The notes beneath the pieces were generated by a model. That model was given only the letters and a program-made list of their open reading frames with translations, ran no database searches and was not told the origin of the DNA. DNA of 57,655 bases, taken from positions 1 to 57,655 of the forward strand of contig CALECT010000064.1 in assembly GCA_937949725.1 (NCBI GenBank). Direction: 5' to 3'. A program made the translations under genes and the position numbers. Shown here one piece after another: positions 33,456 to 42,036 of the stretch. How positions within the stretch are numbered: the stretch's first letter is position 1; every line of letters begins with the position of its first letter. The stretch comes from an uncultured Pseudanabaenaceae cyanobacterium (lineage in GTDB: Bacteria > Cyanobacteriota > Cyanobacteriia > PCC-9006 > JAAUQQ01).

Positions 33456-34112
33456 ATGAGTGCCTCTCTATCGGTATCCTGGTCATCAGTTGACCTCCAT
33501 GTGACGCAAACGCCTGTGCGGGACGAAAAGCTCTCTAACACAGATCTGATCCTTAAATGCCAGGCTGGATTTAAACCCAATCGTCCTGCATTTGCGGAAC
33601 TGGTCCGCCGTTACCAGAGTCATGTGGATAGGCTTCTCTACCATCTGGCTCCGGATTGGCAAGATCGAGCCGACCTCTCCCAAGAGGTCTGGATTCGGGT
33701 CTATCGCAATATCAAGCGACTCAAAGAGCCGGTTAAGTTCCGGGGCTGGTTGAGCCGTATCGTCACGAACCTGTTCTATGACGAGTTGCGTAAGCGTAAG
33801 CGCCATCGCTCTCCGTTGTCTTTGGATGCACCTTTTATGGTGAATGGTGATGCCATTAGCTGGGATATTGCCTCTGATGCTCCTAGTCCGACTCAGGACA
33901 TGGGCACCCGTGAGTTTTATGCTCAGCTCCAAGCGGCGATCGCTGAGCTGCCTGAAGCTTTCCGCACCACGATTGTGTTGCGTGAGATTGAAGGTTTGTC
34001 CTACGAGGAAATTGCCGAAATCACTGGCGCTTCCTTAGGCACCGTGAAGTCTCGCATCGCTCGAGCTAGGCAGAGATTGCAAACCCAGCTCCAGCCCTAT
34101 TTAGATATTTAG
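33456..34112 (+). CDS. ECF (group 4) RNA polymerase sigma factor, SigG-like
   Basis: A 218-residue sigma factor. Region 2 runs FAELVRRYQSHVDRLLYHLA, then DLSQEVWIRVYRNIKRL and FRGWLSRIVTNLFYDELRKR; region 4 is IAELPEAFRTTIVLREIEGL, then SYEEIAEITGASLGTVKSRI. The N-terminal ~35 residues precede the fold. SigG is the essential, envelope- and redox-linked ECF sigma of cyanobacteria and is normally followed by a membrane anti-sigma, as here. A GGAG-type ribosome site lies upstream of ATG 33456. The name SigG rests on overall resemblance and context. Confidence 0.9.
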   Translation: MSASLSVSWSSVDLHVTQTPVRDEKLSNTDLILKCQAGFKPNRPAFAELVRRYQSHVDRLLYHLAPDWQDRADLSQEVWIRVYRNIKRLKEPVKFRGWLSRIVTNLFYDELRKRKRHRSPLSLDAPFMVNGDAISWDIASDAPSPTQDMGTREFYAQLQAAIAELPEAFRTTIVLREIEGLSYEEIAEITGASLGTVKSRIARARQRLQTQLQPYLDI

Positions 34113-34421
34113 GTTGGCTTGCTTTTAGGCCAGCCCTGTATTTGGATATCAGTTTTTAGAGCTTCGGCTCGGCCTCTATGGGAGGTCTCCCGCTGAATGG
34201 AATCCCCCGTTTGAATCTAAAAAGTGGCATTTCTCCTGAACTCAGTGCAAACTAAGCTCAGCCAGGTAATGTTTCTATCGGTTCTTTCGATTCCGACATT
34301 AGTCTTTCCCCGTTGGCGTATATCGCTGGGATAACCCGGAAAGACCGTCCGCCTATAGTAAAAGGCAGCATTGCTGCATCTTTACTATCTCCATCAATTC
34401 CTAGCGATAACTCCAAGGGCC
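34113..34421. other. Non-coding stretch between sigma and anti-sigma genes
   Basis: About 310 bases. The gap is large for an operon. A separate promoter or long leader for the anti-sigma gene is possible, for instance around ggataacccggaaagaccgt near 34330-34350; I cannot fix one. Confidence 0.4.
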
Positions 34422-34982
34422 ATGCTACAGCGCGATCAATTTGAACTATTGAGTGCCTATCTCGACGGCGAAGTCACTGCGACAGAGCGTCGCGAAGTGG
34501 AAGAACTATTGAGCCATGATGAACAGACGAAGCAGCTCTATGGACGCTTGCTTAAACTTCGCAGTGGTTTTCAAGGGCTGCCTCTGACAGCAGCTCAGCC
34601 AGTCAACAGCACGGTGGACCAAGTCATGGACCGCCTTGACCGTCCTCGCATTTCCCGCCGGGCTTGGGTGCTGGGCGGTGGGGCGATCGCAGCAACTGCT
34701 ATTGGTGCTTTAACCGGTTTATTTGGCACCCAACCCAGACCGGGGTTCCAATTTGCTTTGCAGGAGCCCACTGAGCTTGAATCGGTTGCCAAGGCTCCGG
34801 TTAATAGTTTGGCCGAGTCCATTGCCAAACCAGTTCCTTTCTCCACGAATGAGCTTTTGGAAGCGCAGGCTGAGGTCACTGCTGATGCTTTGATGATTGC
34901 TCTCGATCAACCCCTGTTAGGCATGGAGCTAGATAGTTCTGAGCTCACGCCTTTGCCTTCACCGGGTGCTGATGTGAATTAG
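34422..34982 (+). CDS. Probable membrane anti-sigma factor partnering the SigG-like gene
   Basis: A 186-residue protein. Residues 1-40 (FELLSAYLDGEVTATERREV then EELLSHDEQ) are a typical zinc-finger-less anti-sigma N-terminal helix bundle: L-x-A-Y-x-D-G-E-V is the family hallmark. A membrane segment follows (about 82-100, VLGGGAIAATAIGALTGLF), then an extracytoplasmic part of about 85 residues. It should hold the sigma factor at the membrane until a signal releases it. I use the ATG at 34422, directly before the motif; an upstream in-frame ATG at 34371 adds 17 unconvincing residues. Closed by a strong terminator. Confidence 0.85.
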   Translation: MLQRDQFELLSAYLDGEVTATERREVEELLSHDEQTKQLYGRLLKLRSGFQGLPLTAAQPVNSTVDQVMDRLDRPRISRRAWVLGGGAIAATAIGALTGLFGTQPRPGFQFALQEPTELESVAKAPVNSLAESIAKPVPFSTNELLEAQAEVTADALMIALDQPLLGMELDSSELTPLPSPGADVN

Positions 34983-35001
34983 GTGCAACCATTGCGTTAT
35001 G

Positions 35002-35041
35002 AAAAGTTCCACTTCTGCCGATGAGCAGAAGTGGAACTTTT
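35002..35041 (+). terminator. Intrinsic terminator after anti-sigma gene
   Basis: A perfect 17-bp stem, aaaagttccacttctgc / gcagaagtggaactttt, with loop cgatga. A and T ends on both sides allow it to act in both directions, serving also the convergent gene at 35094. Confidence 0.93.
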
Positions 35042-35093
35042 GCTTGTAGGGCGCTGGAATCTTGAAGGTTAGAGAGATTTCGCGATGTCTATT

Positions 35094-35522
35094 CTAGGTC
35101 AGCTTGTTAAAAGCAATCGCGTCGCTCCAACGCCCCTCAGGTAAATAGATCCCACCCAGGGCTTGAATCCTAGAAAGCGCCATGCGATAAATCCAGACCT
35201 CCCCCAGTTCTGCACCGTTGGGCTTGAACACTATCGTTCGTTCCCGCTGGTAGAGGTTTTGGCTAGCGTTGCGACTGGGATTGTATTCCTCTAGTTCGTC
35301 TAAGCGCTCCAGAATGGCAGGTCTGTCGAAGCTCAGTAGTGACCCCGAGATGATGTCTTCGCCAGCGGCTAGGCCAGGATAACCAAGGGATCGTAAATGA
35401 TAGAGCTGACCTTTGGCTCGGGCTGGTTCTGCGGCAACGACCCATCCATTGCAGTAAGGCTGATGGAATTTTTCTCCGGGTTGAAGCGTTCCGTAGACGA
35501 AGACCCTGATTAGCTCAGTCAT
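35094..35522 (-). CDS. Gamma-glutamylcyclotransferase-like (AIG2/GGCT fold) protein
   Basis: A 142-residue protein. RVFVYGTLQPGEKFHQPY is the signature (V-Y-G-T-L) of the fold, AKGQLYHLRSLGYPGLAAG and the acidic LDELEEYNP are further family marks, with the Glu expected in catalysis. Members release 5-oxoproline from gamma-glutamyl compounds or do related reactions; many bacterial ones are uncharacterised. It is convergent with the anti-sigma gene and divergent from leuS. Confidence 0.85.
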   Translation of the reverse strand: MTELIRVFVYGTLQPGEKFHQPYCNGWVVAAEPARAKGQLYHLRSLGYPGLAAGEDIISGSLLSFDRPAILERLDELEEYNPSRNASQNLYQRERTIVFKPNGAELGEVWIYRMALSRIQALGGIYLPEGRWSDAIAFNKLT

Positions 35523-35713
35523 GGCATGGTTTGCGGATAAAGATTCTGGTGTGAGCGGTTGTTTGTACTCGTAAAGCTTAGGCTCTGAACGAAAAACTTT
35601 CCTCGCTGGATCCTGGGTTCGAACGTTTTAGGTCAAAATGGTTAGGTTCAAAATTTAGACTGTCCGTTGAGTTTGATCTTAAACGGCCAATATTCTTAGC
35701 AGGAGCGGTGTTC

Positions 35714-38320
35714 GTGGAGTCTCGTTATAACCCAGCTGACATCGAGAAAAAGTGGCAGCAAACTTGGGCCGAGCAAGGGCTGGACCAGACCTCAGAAGAC
35801 CTAGACAAACCCAAGTACTACGCCCTCTCCATGTTCCCCTATCCTTCTGGGAACCTGCACATGGGCCATGTGCGCAACTACACGATTACAGACGTGATTG
35901 CGCGGGTGCGGCGGATGCAGGGCTTCCGCGTGCTGCACCCCATGGGCTGGGATGCCTTTGGCCTGCCTGCAGAAAACGCAGCGATCCAGCGGGGCGTGCC
36001 CCCGGCTGATTGGACGCTGAAGAATATTGACCAGATGCGGGACCAGCTGCGCGCGCTGGGCCTTTCCTATGACTGGGACCGGGAAGTGGCAACTTGTTTG
36101 CCCAACTACTATCGCTGGACCCAGTGGATTTTCTTGCAGTTCTTTGAGGCGGGCTTAGCCTACCAAAAAGAAGCGGCGGTTAACTGGGACCCGATTGACC
36201 AGACGGTGCTGGCCAATGAGCAAGTGGATAGCGAAGGCCGCTCCTGGCGTTCCGGGGCCAAGGTGGAGCGCAAGCTGCTGAAGCAGTGGTTTTTCAAAAT
36301 TACTGATTATGCAGACCAGTTGCTGAAGGATTTGGACCAGCTGGATGGCTGGCCCGATCGCGTCAAGACCATGCAGGCCAACTGGATCGGCAAGTCCACT
36401 GGCGCTCAGGTGATCTTCAAAACTGAAGCGGGCGGAGAGCTGGAGGTCTATACCACCCGGCCCGATACCCTCTGGGGCGCGACCTTTATGGTGATTTCGC
36501 CGGAGCATCCCCAGATTGATGACTTGACTCAGGCGGAGCAGAAGGAGGCGATCGCAACCTACCAAGCCACCGCCGCCAGCATGAGCACCATCGACCGCAC
36601 CGCTGAAGGCCGGGAGAAAACTGGCGTTTGGACCGGCAGCTATGCCATCAACCCCGTCAACGGTGAGCAGATTCCCATCTGGACTGCCGACTACGTGATG
36701 ATGGACTACGGCACGGGAGCCATCATGGCCGTGCCCGCCCATGATCAGCGGGACTTAGACTTTGCTCGCAAGTTTGAGCTGCCAATTATCGCCGTGGTTC
36801 AGCCTGAGGGTGAGGATACCGAGCAACTCGATGGCGCGACCATGACTGAGGCCTATGCAGGCACGGGCGTGATGGTCAATTCTGGGCCTTTGGATGGCGT
36901 CAAGGCTGGCAAAGGCAAGGGCAAGAGCGTCAAGACCGCGATCGCCTACCTGCGCGACCAAGGCATCGGCAAAGGCACCAACAACTACCGCCTGCGCGAC
37001 TGGCTCGTCTCCCGCCAGCGCTACTGGGGCGCACCCATTCCTGTCATCCATTGCGAGGACTGTGGTGCAGTGCCGGTGCCCGATGCTGACTTGCCCGTAG
37101 AGCTGCCTAAGAATGTTGAGTTCACTGGCAAAGGCGCTTCGCCGCTGTCGAAGATGGGCGACTGGATCAATGTGCCCTGTCCCAGCTGTGGCACCCCCGC
37201 CAAGCGCGAGACGGACACCATGGATACCTTCCTGGATTCCTCCTGGTATTTCCTCCGCTATCCCGATGCGAGCAATGGAGACAAGGCGTTTGCAGCCGAC
37301 AAGGTCAATGACTGGCTGCCCGTGGACCAGTATGTGGGTGGCATTGAGCATGCGATTTTGCACTTGTTGTATTCGCGATTCTTTATCAAGGTTTTGCGCG
37401 ATCGCGGCCTGCTCAATTTCGACGAGCCCTTCAAAAAGCTGCTCACCCAGGGCATGGTTCAATCCATGGCCTACAAAAACGCTGAAACCGGAAAATACTT
37501 TGCCCCCAGCGACCTGGCCGATCTGGACAATCCCAAAGACCCTGATTCTGGCGCTGACTTGGTCACGACTTTCGAAAAAATGTCCAAGTCCAAGTTCAAC
37601 GGCGTTGCCCCTGGCGATGTCGTTGATAAGTACGGTGCGGACACGGCTCGCATGTTTATCCTCTTCAAGGCTCCGCCAGAGAAGGATTTGGAGTGGGACG
37701 ATGCTGATGTAGAAGGCCAGTTCCGCTTCCTGAACCGCGTTTGGCGCACGGTCACGGTCCACAGCGAGAATGCAGATAAAACCGTAGGGACGAACCGCCG
37801 TTCGTCCTCTACCCAGGCCGAATTGACCAAGCCGGAGAAGGAGCTGCGCCGGGCGATTCACATTGCCATTGAAGCCATCACCGAAGACTTGGCCGATGAC
37901 TACCAGTTCAACACCGCCGTATCCGAGCTGATGAAGCTGAACAACGCTCTGGGAGATGCCAAGGCCATTGCTAACAGCGCCACCTACAGCGAAGGCGTCG
38001 AAACCCTGCTCAAGCTATTGGCCCCCTTCTCACCCCACCTGGCAGAAGACCTCTGGCATGAGCTAGGCAACAGCGACTCCATCCATCAACAGCCCTGGCC
38101 TAAGCATGACCCCGATGCCTTGGTCTCTGATGAAATCACCCTGGTGATTCAGGTCATGGGCAAGACCAGAGGCACCATCGAGGTGCCAGCCAGTGCCACT
38201 AAAGCTGATTTGGAAACCTATGCCCGCGAATCTGAAGTGGCCCAGCGCTATTTGGAAGGCAAGGAAATCAAGAAGGTGATTGTGGTGCCGGGTAAGTTGG
38301 TGAACTTTGTGGCGATGTAG
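35714..38320 (+). CDS. leuS: Leucine--tRNA ligase
   Basis: An 868-residue class I synthetase charging tRNA(Leu). The HIGH-type motif is [17 protein letters not shown] (about residue 40), editing-domain sequence follows ([13 protein letters not shown]), and the KMSKS loop is [11 protein letters not shown] (about 621). I place the start at the GTG at 35714 ([14 protein letters not shown]) because AGGAG ends 8-9 bases upstream; an earlier in-frame GTG at 35708 would be too close to it. Residues 691-700 ([10 protein letters not shown]) are encoded by a palindromic repeat inserted in frame in the anticodon-binding domain. A terminator follows the stop. Confidence 0.96.
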   Translation: MESRYNPADIEKKWQQTWAEQGLDQTSEDLDKPKYYALSMFPYPSGNLHMGHVRNYTITDVIARVRRMQGFRVLHPMGWDAFGLPAENAAIQRGVPPADWTLKNIDQMRDQLRALGLSYDWDREVATCLPNYYRWTQWIFLQFFEAGLAYQKEAAVNWDPIDQTVLANEQVDSEGRSWRSGAKVERKLLKQWFFKITDYADQLLKDLDQLDGWPDRVKTMQANWIGKSTGAQVIFKTEAGGELEVYTTRPDTLWGATFMVISPEHPQIDDLTQAEQKEAIATYQATAASMSTIDRTAEGREKTGVWTGSYAINPVNGEQIPIWTADYVMMDYGTGAIMAVPAHDQRDLDFARKFELPIIAVVQPEGEDTEQLDGATMTEAYAGTGVMVNSGPLDGVKAGKGKGKSVKTAIAYLRDQGIGKGTNNYRLRDWLVSRQRYWGAPIPVIHCEDCGAVPVPDADLPVELPKNVEFTGKGASPLSKMGDWINVPCPSCGTPAKRETDTMDTFLDSSWYFLRYPDASNGDKAFAADKVNDWLPVDQYVGGIEHAILHLLYSRFFIKVLRDRGLLNFDEPFKKLLTQGMVQSMAYKNAETGKYFAPSDLADLDNPKDPDSGADLVTTFEKMSKSKFNGVAPGDVVDKYGADTARMFILFKAPPEKDLEWDDADVEGQFRFLNRVWRTVTVHSENADKTVGTNRRSSSTQAELTKPEKELRRAIHIAIEAITEDLADDYQFNTAVSELMKLNNALGDAKAIANSATYSEGVETLLKLLAPFSPHLAEDLWHELGNSDSIHQQPWPKHDPDALVSDEITLVIQVMGKTRGTIEVPASATKADLETYARESEVAQRYLEGKEIKKVIVVPGKLVNFVAM
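37784..37812. repeat. Palindromic GTAGGGACGAAC element inside leuS
   Basis: gtagggacgaacc-gcc-gttcgtcctctac: the arms pair apart from one extra base in the right arm. It begins exactly at a codon boundary (codon 691) and is translated as part of LeuRS, in a loop between two helices. The arms share the GTAGGGAC end with the 28-bp palindromes at 46921 and 28229. Confidence 0.85.
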
Positions 38321-38343
38321 TTTGTTCCGGATAACAGGTTACG

Positions 38344-38384
38344 AAAAAGGGTTGAGCTGGCGATTGCCAGCTCAACCCTTTTTT
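38344..38384 (+). terminator. Intrinsic terminator after leuS
   Basis: A stem of 18 pairs, aaaaagggttgagctggc / gccagctcaaccctttt with loop gatt, ends in a T run, 23 bases past the stop. It may also end the convergent PATAN regulator gene. Confidence 0.93.
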
Positions 38385-38468
38385 CTGAAATTCTCTCTGT
38401 AAGTAGCAACGTACAGTTTCAGGTCAGGGATCTTGAGCCCCCCTGATTTCAGGAATAGAAACTCACCT

Positions 38469-39812
38469 CTAAGAAGATTTTGACACCATAAGCTGTGGTT
38501 TCTTCTTGCCCACATAACGCTTCAATGTGGCAGCAACCTTAGTCTCATCCACCGGCTTGGTGATGAACTCCGTGGAGCCCGCAATTTTGCTGCGAACTCG
38601 ATCCACAACGCCATCATTACCCGTCACGATAATCAGGGGAATGTCCTTGAACTGGGCAATACGGCGAATCTGAGCACAAAGCTCATAGCCGCTAATGACC
38701 GGCATAACTAAATCAACAAAGACGAGAGCTGGCTTTTTCTCAATAATTTCTTGCAGTGCCTTGACTGAATCCTGAACATACAGGTAACGATAGCCCTGTT
38801 TTTGAACCATTTGCCCCATGCTGCGCCCCACAAGAGGATTGTCATCTACACAGCAAATCAAAGGCAACTGCACCGCAGGCCTTACAGACTTTTGCTGGAC
38901 TGGTTTAGGCCAGGGAGCAGGGAAATCTGGAATGCGGGCAAACCGAATGATACGTTGTTGCTCATACACCAAAAGTATCTGACTCAGCTGCGCCAAGTCT
39001 TGGGGCAAAATTCGAGTCAGTTCCCGTAAGGAGGCTTGGCCTTTGAGTAAGTGAACCAGTACGCGGTAAGTTTTTGCTGAGACCTTAGCCGCCAGGGCAT
39101 CCTTATCTTGAAGGACCGGAGCAGCGTCGGGAGAGAATTCACTTAACTGAGCCTCATCCCACTCATCGACCTGTTGCTTCGCTTTTTTGAGTAACTCACT
39201 AACTGAAGGGATGACGATGGGCTGCTCAATCATGTAGCAACCCCCGCTCCGTTGGCGGGGATGGGCCACACTATTGAAGTTGCGCAATAGGTCGACTAAA
39301 ACCTCGACGATATTGGCTTCAATCACCGCAGCGGCCTGGCTCCGTTCAATTCGCTTCTGGGCTAGCAATCGAATAAGGACCTTATATTCCCAAATGTGAC
39401 TGGGCTGAAGTGCTTGCAGCTTGAGTATTCTGCGAGCGATGCTTGGGCAATGCTGCCCCACGAGACGATGCCAACGACGGAAGCGGTGTTGCCCCCCACT
39501 GGCCCAAACAATGCGACCTAGGCGAAAGATCAATTCATAGCTATGGCCAGGTGCAACTTCAAAGCTGAGACTGCCACTGAACTGTTGATAAACTGCCTGT
39601 TGCATTTGCAAACGCAATCCCTGCAGAACAGAATTCTCTGCTGCAAAATGAGTCAGGTCTAGTTTGGGCGGGTTGTCTGATTTTTGTGATGCTTCTAGGC
39701 TTTGGTCTATCTGCTTCTCCGTCAGTGGAATCGAGGGAGAAGCAGTTCCTTCCAAGCGGGAATGCTGGCTTATTAAGCCAATGGATTCTTCGGATTGAGG
39801 GGGATGAGACAT
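38469..39812 (-). CDS. PATAN-REC response regulator (PatA/PixG-like), copy 2
   Basis: A 447-residue regulator with the same architecture as the one at 15839. A PATAN domain (about 70-290) contains FSGSLSFEVAPGHSYELIFR and IVWASGGQHRFRRWHRL. A linker and a receiver (about 325-440) follow, with the phospho-Asp in ALVFVDLVMPVISGYEL, acidic residues in CCVDDNP and Lys in FITKPVDE. Its receiver is close to that of copy 1 (DRVRxKxxGxTxFxxKP in both). An N-terminal tail of ~55 polar residues is unique to this copy. The start is the ATG at 39810-39812. No chemotaxis-type partner is adjacent. Confidence 0.9.
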   Translation of the reverse strand: MSHPPQSEESIGLISQHSRLEGTASPSIPLTEKQIDQSLEASQKSDNPPKLDLTHFAAENSVLQGLRLQMQQAVYQQFSGSLSFEVAPGHSYELIFRLGRIVWASGGQHRFRRWHRLVGQHCPSIARRILKLQALQPSHIWEYKVLIRLLAQKRIERSQAAAVIEANIVEVLVDLLRNFNSVAHPRQRSGGCYMIEQPIVIPSVSELLKKAKQQVDEWDEAQLSEFSPDAAPVLQDKDALAAKVSAKTYRVLVHLLKGQASLRELTRILPQDLAQLSQILLVYEQQRIIRFARIPDFPAPWPKPVQQKSVRPAVQLPLICCVDDNPLVGRSMGQMVQKQGYRYLYVQDSVKALQEIIEKKPALVFVDLVMPVISGYELCAQIRRIAQFKDIPLIIVTGNDGVVDRVRSKIAGSTEFITKPVDETKVAATLKRYVGKKKPQLMVSKSS

Positions 39813-40225
39813 GGCCAATGACAAAGATTACGAGAGCTCGTGGGTCATTGGTAGAGGCAGGTTAAAAGGCTTTACGAAAGCAGTTTCACTTCATTTGTCA
39901 GAACATGGCAGTTTGCTCTGGCATGATTCGTTACAGCTTGTCTGCTATCTATGTAAAATTCCGGGGTCTAACTCAGTGTTGTTAACCTACATGTTTCCCA
40001 AGATGCTAAGTAAAAATCAGCCATAACAACTAGGTAGGTGATACCTGGAGGCGAACCAAAGACACCAGCCCTTCTCTCAAAGCCTCTCCAGAATTTAGTT
40101 TAGCTGCCCGACTCGTACGCTGTCATGCCATTTTGGGCCTCATGTCAGTGCCATTCGGCTATAGATCTCCCATAAAAACAGACGGACCAGCATACAAACC
40201 ACCATCACCACCCCACAGGCCAACC

Positions 40226-40372
40226 GTAGGGGCGGGTTTAGCCAAAAAGCAGCGTTTCCTCAATCTACCTCCCAATCAAAACCCGCTCCTGCTATTGCAA
40301 GCAGCCAGGGCGGGTTTTGATTGGGAGGTTGTGAGAAGGTTTAAAGAAATTATTGGCTAAACCCGCCCTTAC
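40226..40372. repeat. Nested inverted-repeat element (GGGCGGGTTT family)
   Basis: The outer arms gtaggggcgggtttagcc (40226-40243) and ggctaaacccgcccttac (40355-40372) pair with one mismatch. Inside is a second, perfect 19-bp inverted repeat, cctcccaatcaaaacccgc (40268-40286) and its complement (40310-40328), which includes the same cgggttt core. It looks like an element inserted into, or amplified within, another of its family. A simpler copy is at 49074. Confidence 0.88.
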
Positions 40373-40577
40373 AGTCTGGGGACGGGGCAGGGTCATAGAT
40401 TACGGGCGATATTGGGCGGCGAAGTGATCTTGGAGTTTGCAGTGGATGAAGCAGAAGCGATCGCCAATGCGTTGGAGACAGCTACCGAGGAATGGCACTG
40501 ACGTAAGCAAACATCGGCAGCTAGAAACCCTGAAAACAATTCTTACAATGACATAAGGCCATTCGGGTTTAGCTCTT

Positions 40578-40601
40578 AGTTGTGAGGTTTAGCTCACAAC
40601 T
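40578..40601. repeat. 24-bp hairpin repeat, copy 2
   Basis: The arms agttgtgag(g) / (g)ctcacaact flank tttag; it is the inverse-orientation counterpart of 12444-12467, differing by one compensated base pair. It lies 84 bases past the TetR gene's stop. Confidence 0.7.
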
Positions 40602-40684
40602 TCTGCTCGGGCAGAAACGCTAGCCATCAAGCTCAAAGTTGAATCAGCAACCATAAGACACTTAAGCTAGCGCCAATCAGTTGT

Positions 40685-41269
40685 TCAGGCATCTGACAGC
40701 AATCCATCGAGATGTCGCCTCACCAAAGCTCGCTGCTGCTCCTGCGAGAACTGAGCCGGATTAATCACTATCCCCATACTGATGCCATCCACTAAGGCAA
40801 TCAGCGCATTGGCTTCTACTGGAATCTCCAGCCCAGCCTTCACCACCCCCGCCCCTTGCAACTCCACCAACACCTGGGCCATCAGGTCTTGCAAAATGCC
40901 ATAGCGCTGGCGATGGGCCTCCAGCAAACGCTCACGCCCCACGGAATAGCCTAAAAACGCCAGCCAAACCTTCCAATCATCGCGATCGCCCCCCTCTAAG
41001 GGCAACGCCAAAAACAGCATCTGCTCCAGCCGTTCCCGTCCCTGAAATGTCTCGGCACAGGCCTTCATCGCTTCAATCGTCCCCTCGAAGACCTGCTCCA
41101 AAGCCGCCAGAATCAACTCATCTTTATTGCGAAAGTAATGGGTCACCACACCCGTTGAGCTGCCCAGCTCCTGGGCGATCGCCCGCATACTGGTTCGGTC
41201 CAAACCTTCCCGAGCGGTCACTCGCCAGGCTGCCTGAATAACTTCTGCTCGGCGATCGTCAAACCCCAT
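40685..41269 (-). CDS. TetR/AcrR-family transcriptional repressor
   Basis: A 194-residue repressor. The helix-turn-helix is near residues 10-55: VIQAAWRVTAREGLDRTSMR then AIAQELGSSTGVVTHYFRNK, then DELILAALEQ. This N-terminus resembles BetI-type TetR proteins. The remainder is the helical ligand-binding domain with no recognisable ligand motif. It is divergent from a GNAT gene and the space between them contains a symmetric double operator, so it probably represses both itself and the acetyltransferase. Confidence 0.92.
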   Translation of the reverse strand: MGFDDRRAEVIQAAWRVTAREGLDRTSMRAIAQELGSSTGVVTHYFRNKDELILAALEQVFEGTIEAMKACAETFQGRERLEQMLFLALPLEGGDRDDWKVWLAFLGYSVGRERLLEAHRQRYGILQDLMAQVLVELQGAGVVKAGLEIPVEANALIALVDGISMGIVINPAQFSQEQQRALVRRHLDGLLSDA

Positions 41270-41317
41270 CGCAATCCATTCTCCTGCCCAACAAACTACT
41301 TACATTGCCAGCTTATT

Positions 41318-41355
41318 ACAACAGTTGTTATGCTCAAATACATAACAACTGTTGT
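41318..41355. promoter_or_regulatory. Double palindromic TetR operator
   Basis: acaacagttgttatg (41318-41332) and its exact complement cataacaactgttgt (41341-41355) are separated by 8 bases. Each half contains its own palindrome, acaac-n-gttgt, with centres 27 bases apart. This is the arrangement expected for two repressor dimers. It lies 48 bases upstream of the tetR start and 20 bases upstream of the GNAT start. Confidence 0.88.
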
Positions 41356-41375
41356 GTTATTTACGCAGGCACCCC

Positions 41376-41837
41376 ATGATTCGCCCCACCACAGCCGCAG
41401 ATACAACCGCCATTCTCGCCCTGGCCAACGGCACCATCGGCTTTGAGCCAGATGAACAAGCGGAACTCAGCGCCACCCTCAATACGTTCTTCGCTGGCAA
41501 CAGCGCCCCCTTCTGGCTCACCGACGAAGACCAGAATGAAATCGTCGGTGCAGCCTACTGCGCGCCTGAAGCCATGACCAACGGCACCTGGAATCTTCTA
41601 TTCATCGCCATTCACCCCGAACATCAGGGCCAAGGACGGGGCAAAGCCCTGATGCAAGTTGTCGAGCAGCGTCTCATAGCCCAAGGCGATCGCCTCTTAC
41701 TGGTGGAAACCCTCGCCAGCTTCAAAGACACCCGAGCCTTCTATCAGCGTTGCGGCTACGAAGAAGAAGCCTGCATTCGCGACTACTACGATGCGGGGCA
41801 AGACAAAGTGATTTATCGAAAACAGCTAGCCGCCTAG
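41376..41837 (+). CDS. GNAT-family N-acetyltransferase under the TetR operator
   Basis: A 153-residue acetyltransferase: MIRPTTAADTTAILALAN is the usual opening, LLFIAIHPEHQGQGRGKALM is motif A with Q-x-x-G-x-G/A, and TRAFYQRCGYEEE is motif B. The substrate is unknown. I use the ATG at 41376 just before the conserved first strand; the in-frame ATG at 41352 lies inside the operator and is unlikely. Its promoter region overlaps the double operator, so expression is probably induced when the neighbouring TetR protein binds its ligand; that suggests a detoxifying or resistance-type role, by inference. Confidence 0.9.
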   Translation: MIRPTTAADTTAILALANGTIGFEPDEQAELSATLNTFFAGNSAPFWLTDEDQNEIVGAAYCAPEAMTNGTWNLLFIAIHPEHQGQGRGKALMQVVEQRLIAQGDRLLLVETLASFKDTRAFYQRCGYEEEACIRDYYDAGQDKVIYRKQLAA

Positions 41838-42036
41838 AGAGCATTGAGCCATCCGTTAACGCTCTTTTGCATGTGACGATCGCCAAAAGACCGGGCATAA
41901 TGGCGCTGTCAATTATCCTTAGGGAAAGAAACTGGTCGTATCGTTCTTTACGAGTCCTAGATCTAAGAATTCGGACCGTAAACGACCTCAGTTTCTCAGG
42001 TGCCCTTCGGCGCTCTTTACCAGTGCCTCTGCCCCC

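Larger units (their letters stand above)
39813..40684. other. Repeat-bearing non-coding stretch with a possible gene remnant
   Basis: About 870 bases. It contains the nested inverted-repeat element at 40226-40372 and the hairpin repeat at 40578-40601. Between them a short frame ending at 40501 reads LGGEVILEFAVDEAEAIANA then LETATEEWH-stop, protein-like but without a clear start, so possibly the tail of a gene destroyed by the element. The left part shows nothing. Confidence 0.5.

Noticed and set aside
35571..35640. tRNA-like ggttcgaac upstream of leuS
   Set aside because: The surrounding bases do not fold into a cloverleaf; only a chance T-loop-like string.
36755..37861. 368-codon minus-strand frame opposite leuS
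   Set aside because: Antisense shadow of leuS with no domain of its own.
40226..40372. CRISPR-like array
   Set aside because: Inverted, not direct repeats, with no spacer series; no cas gene anywhere in the window.
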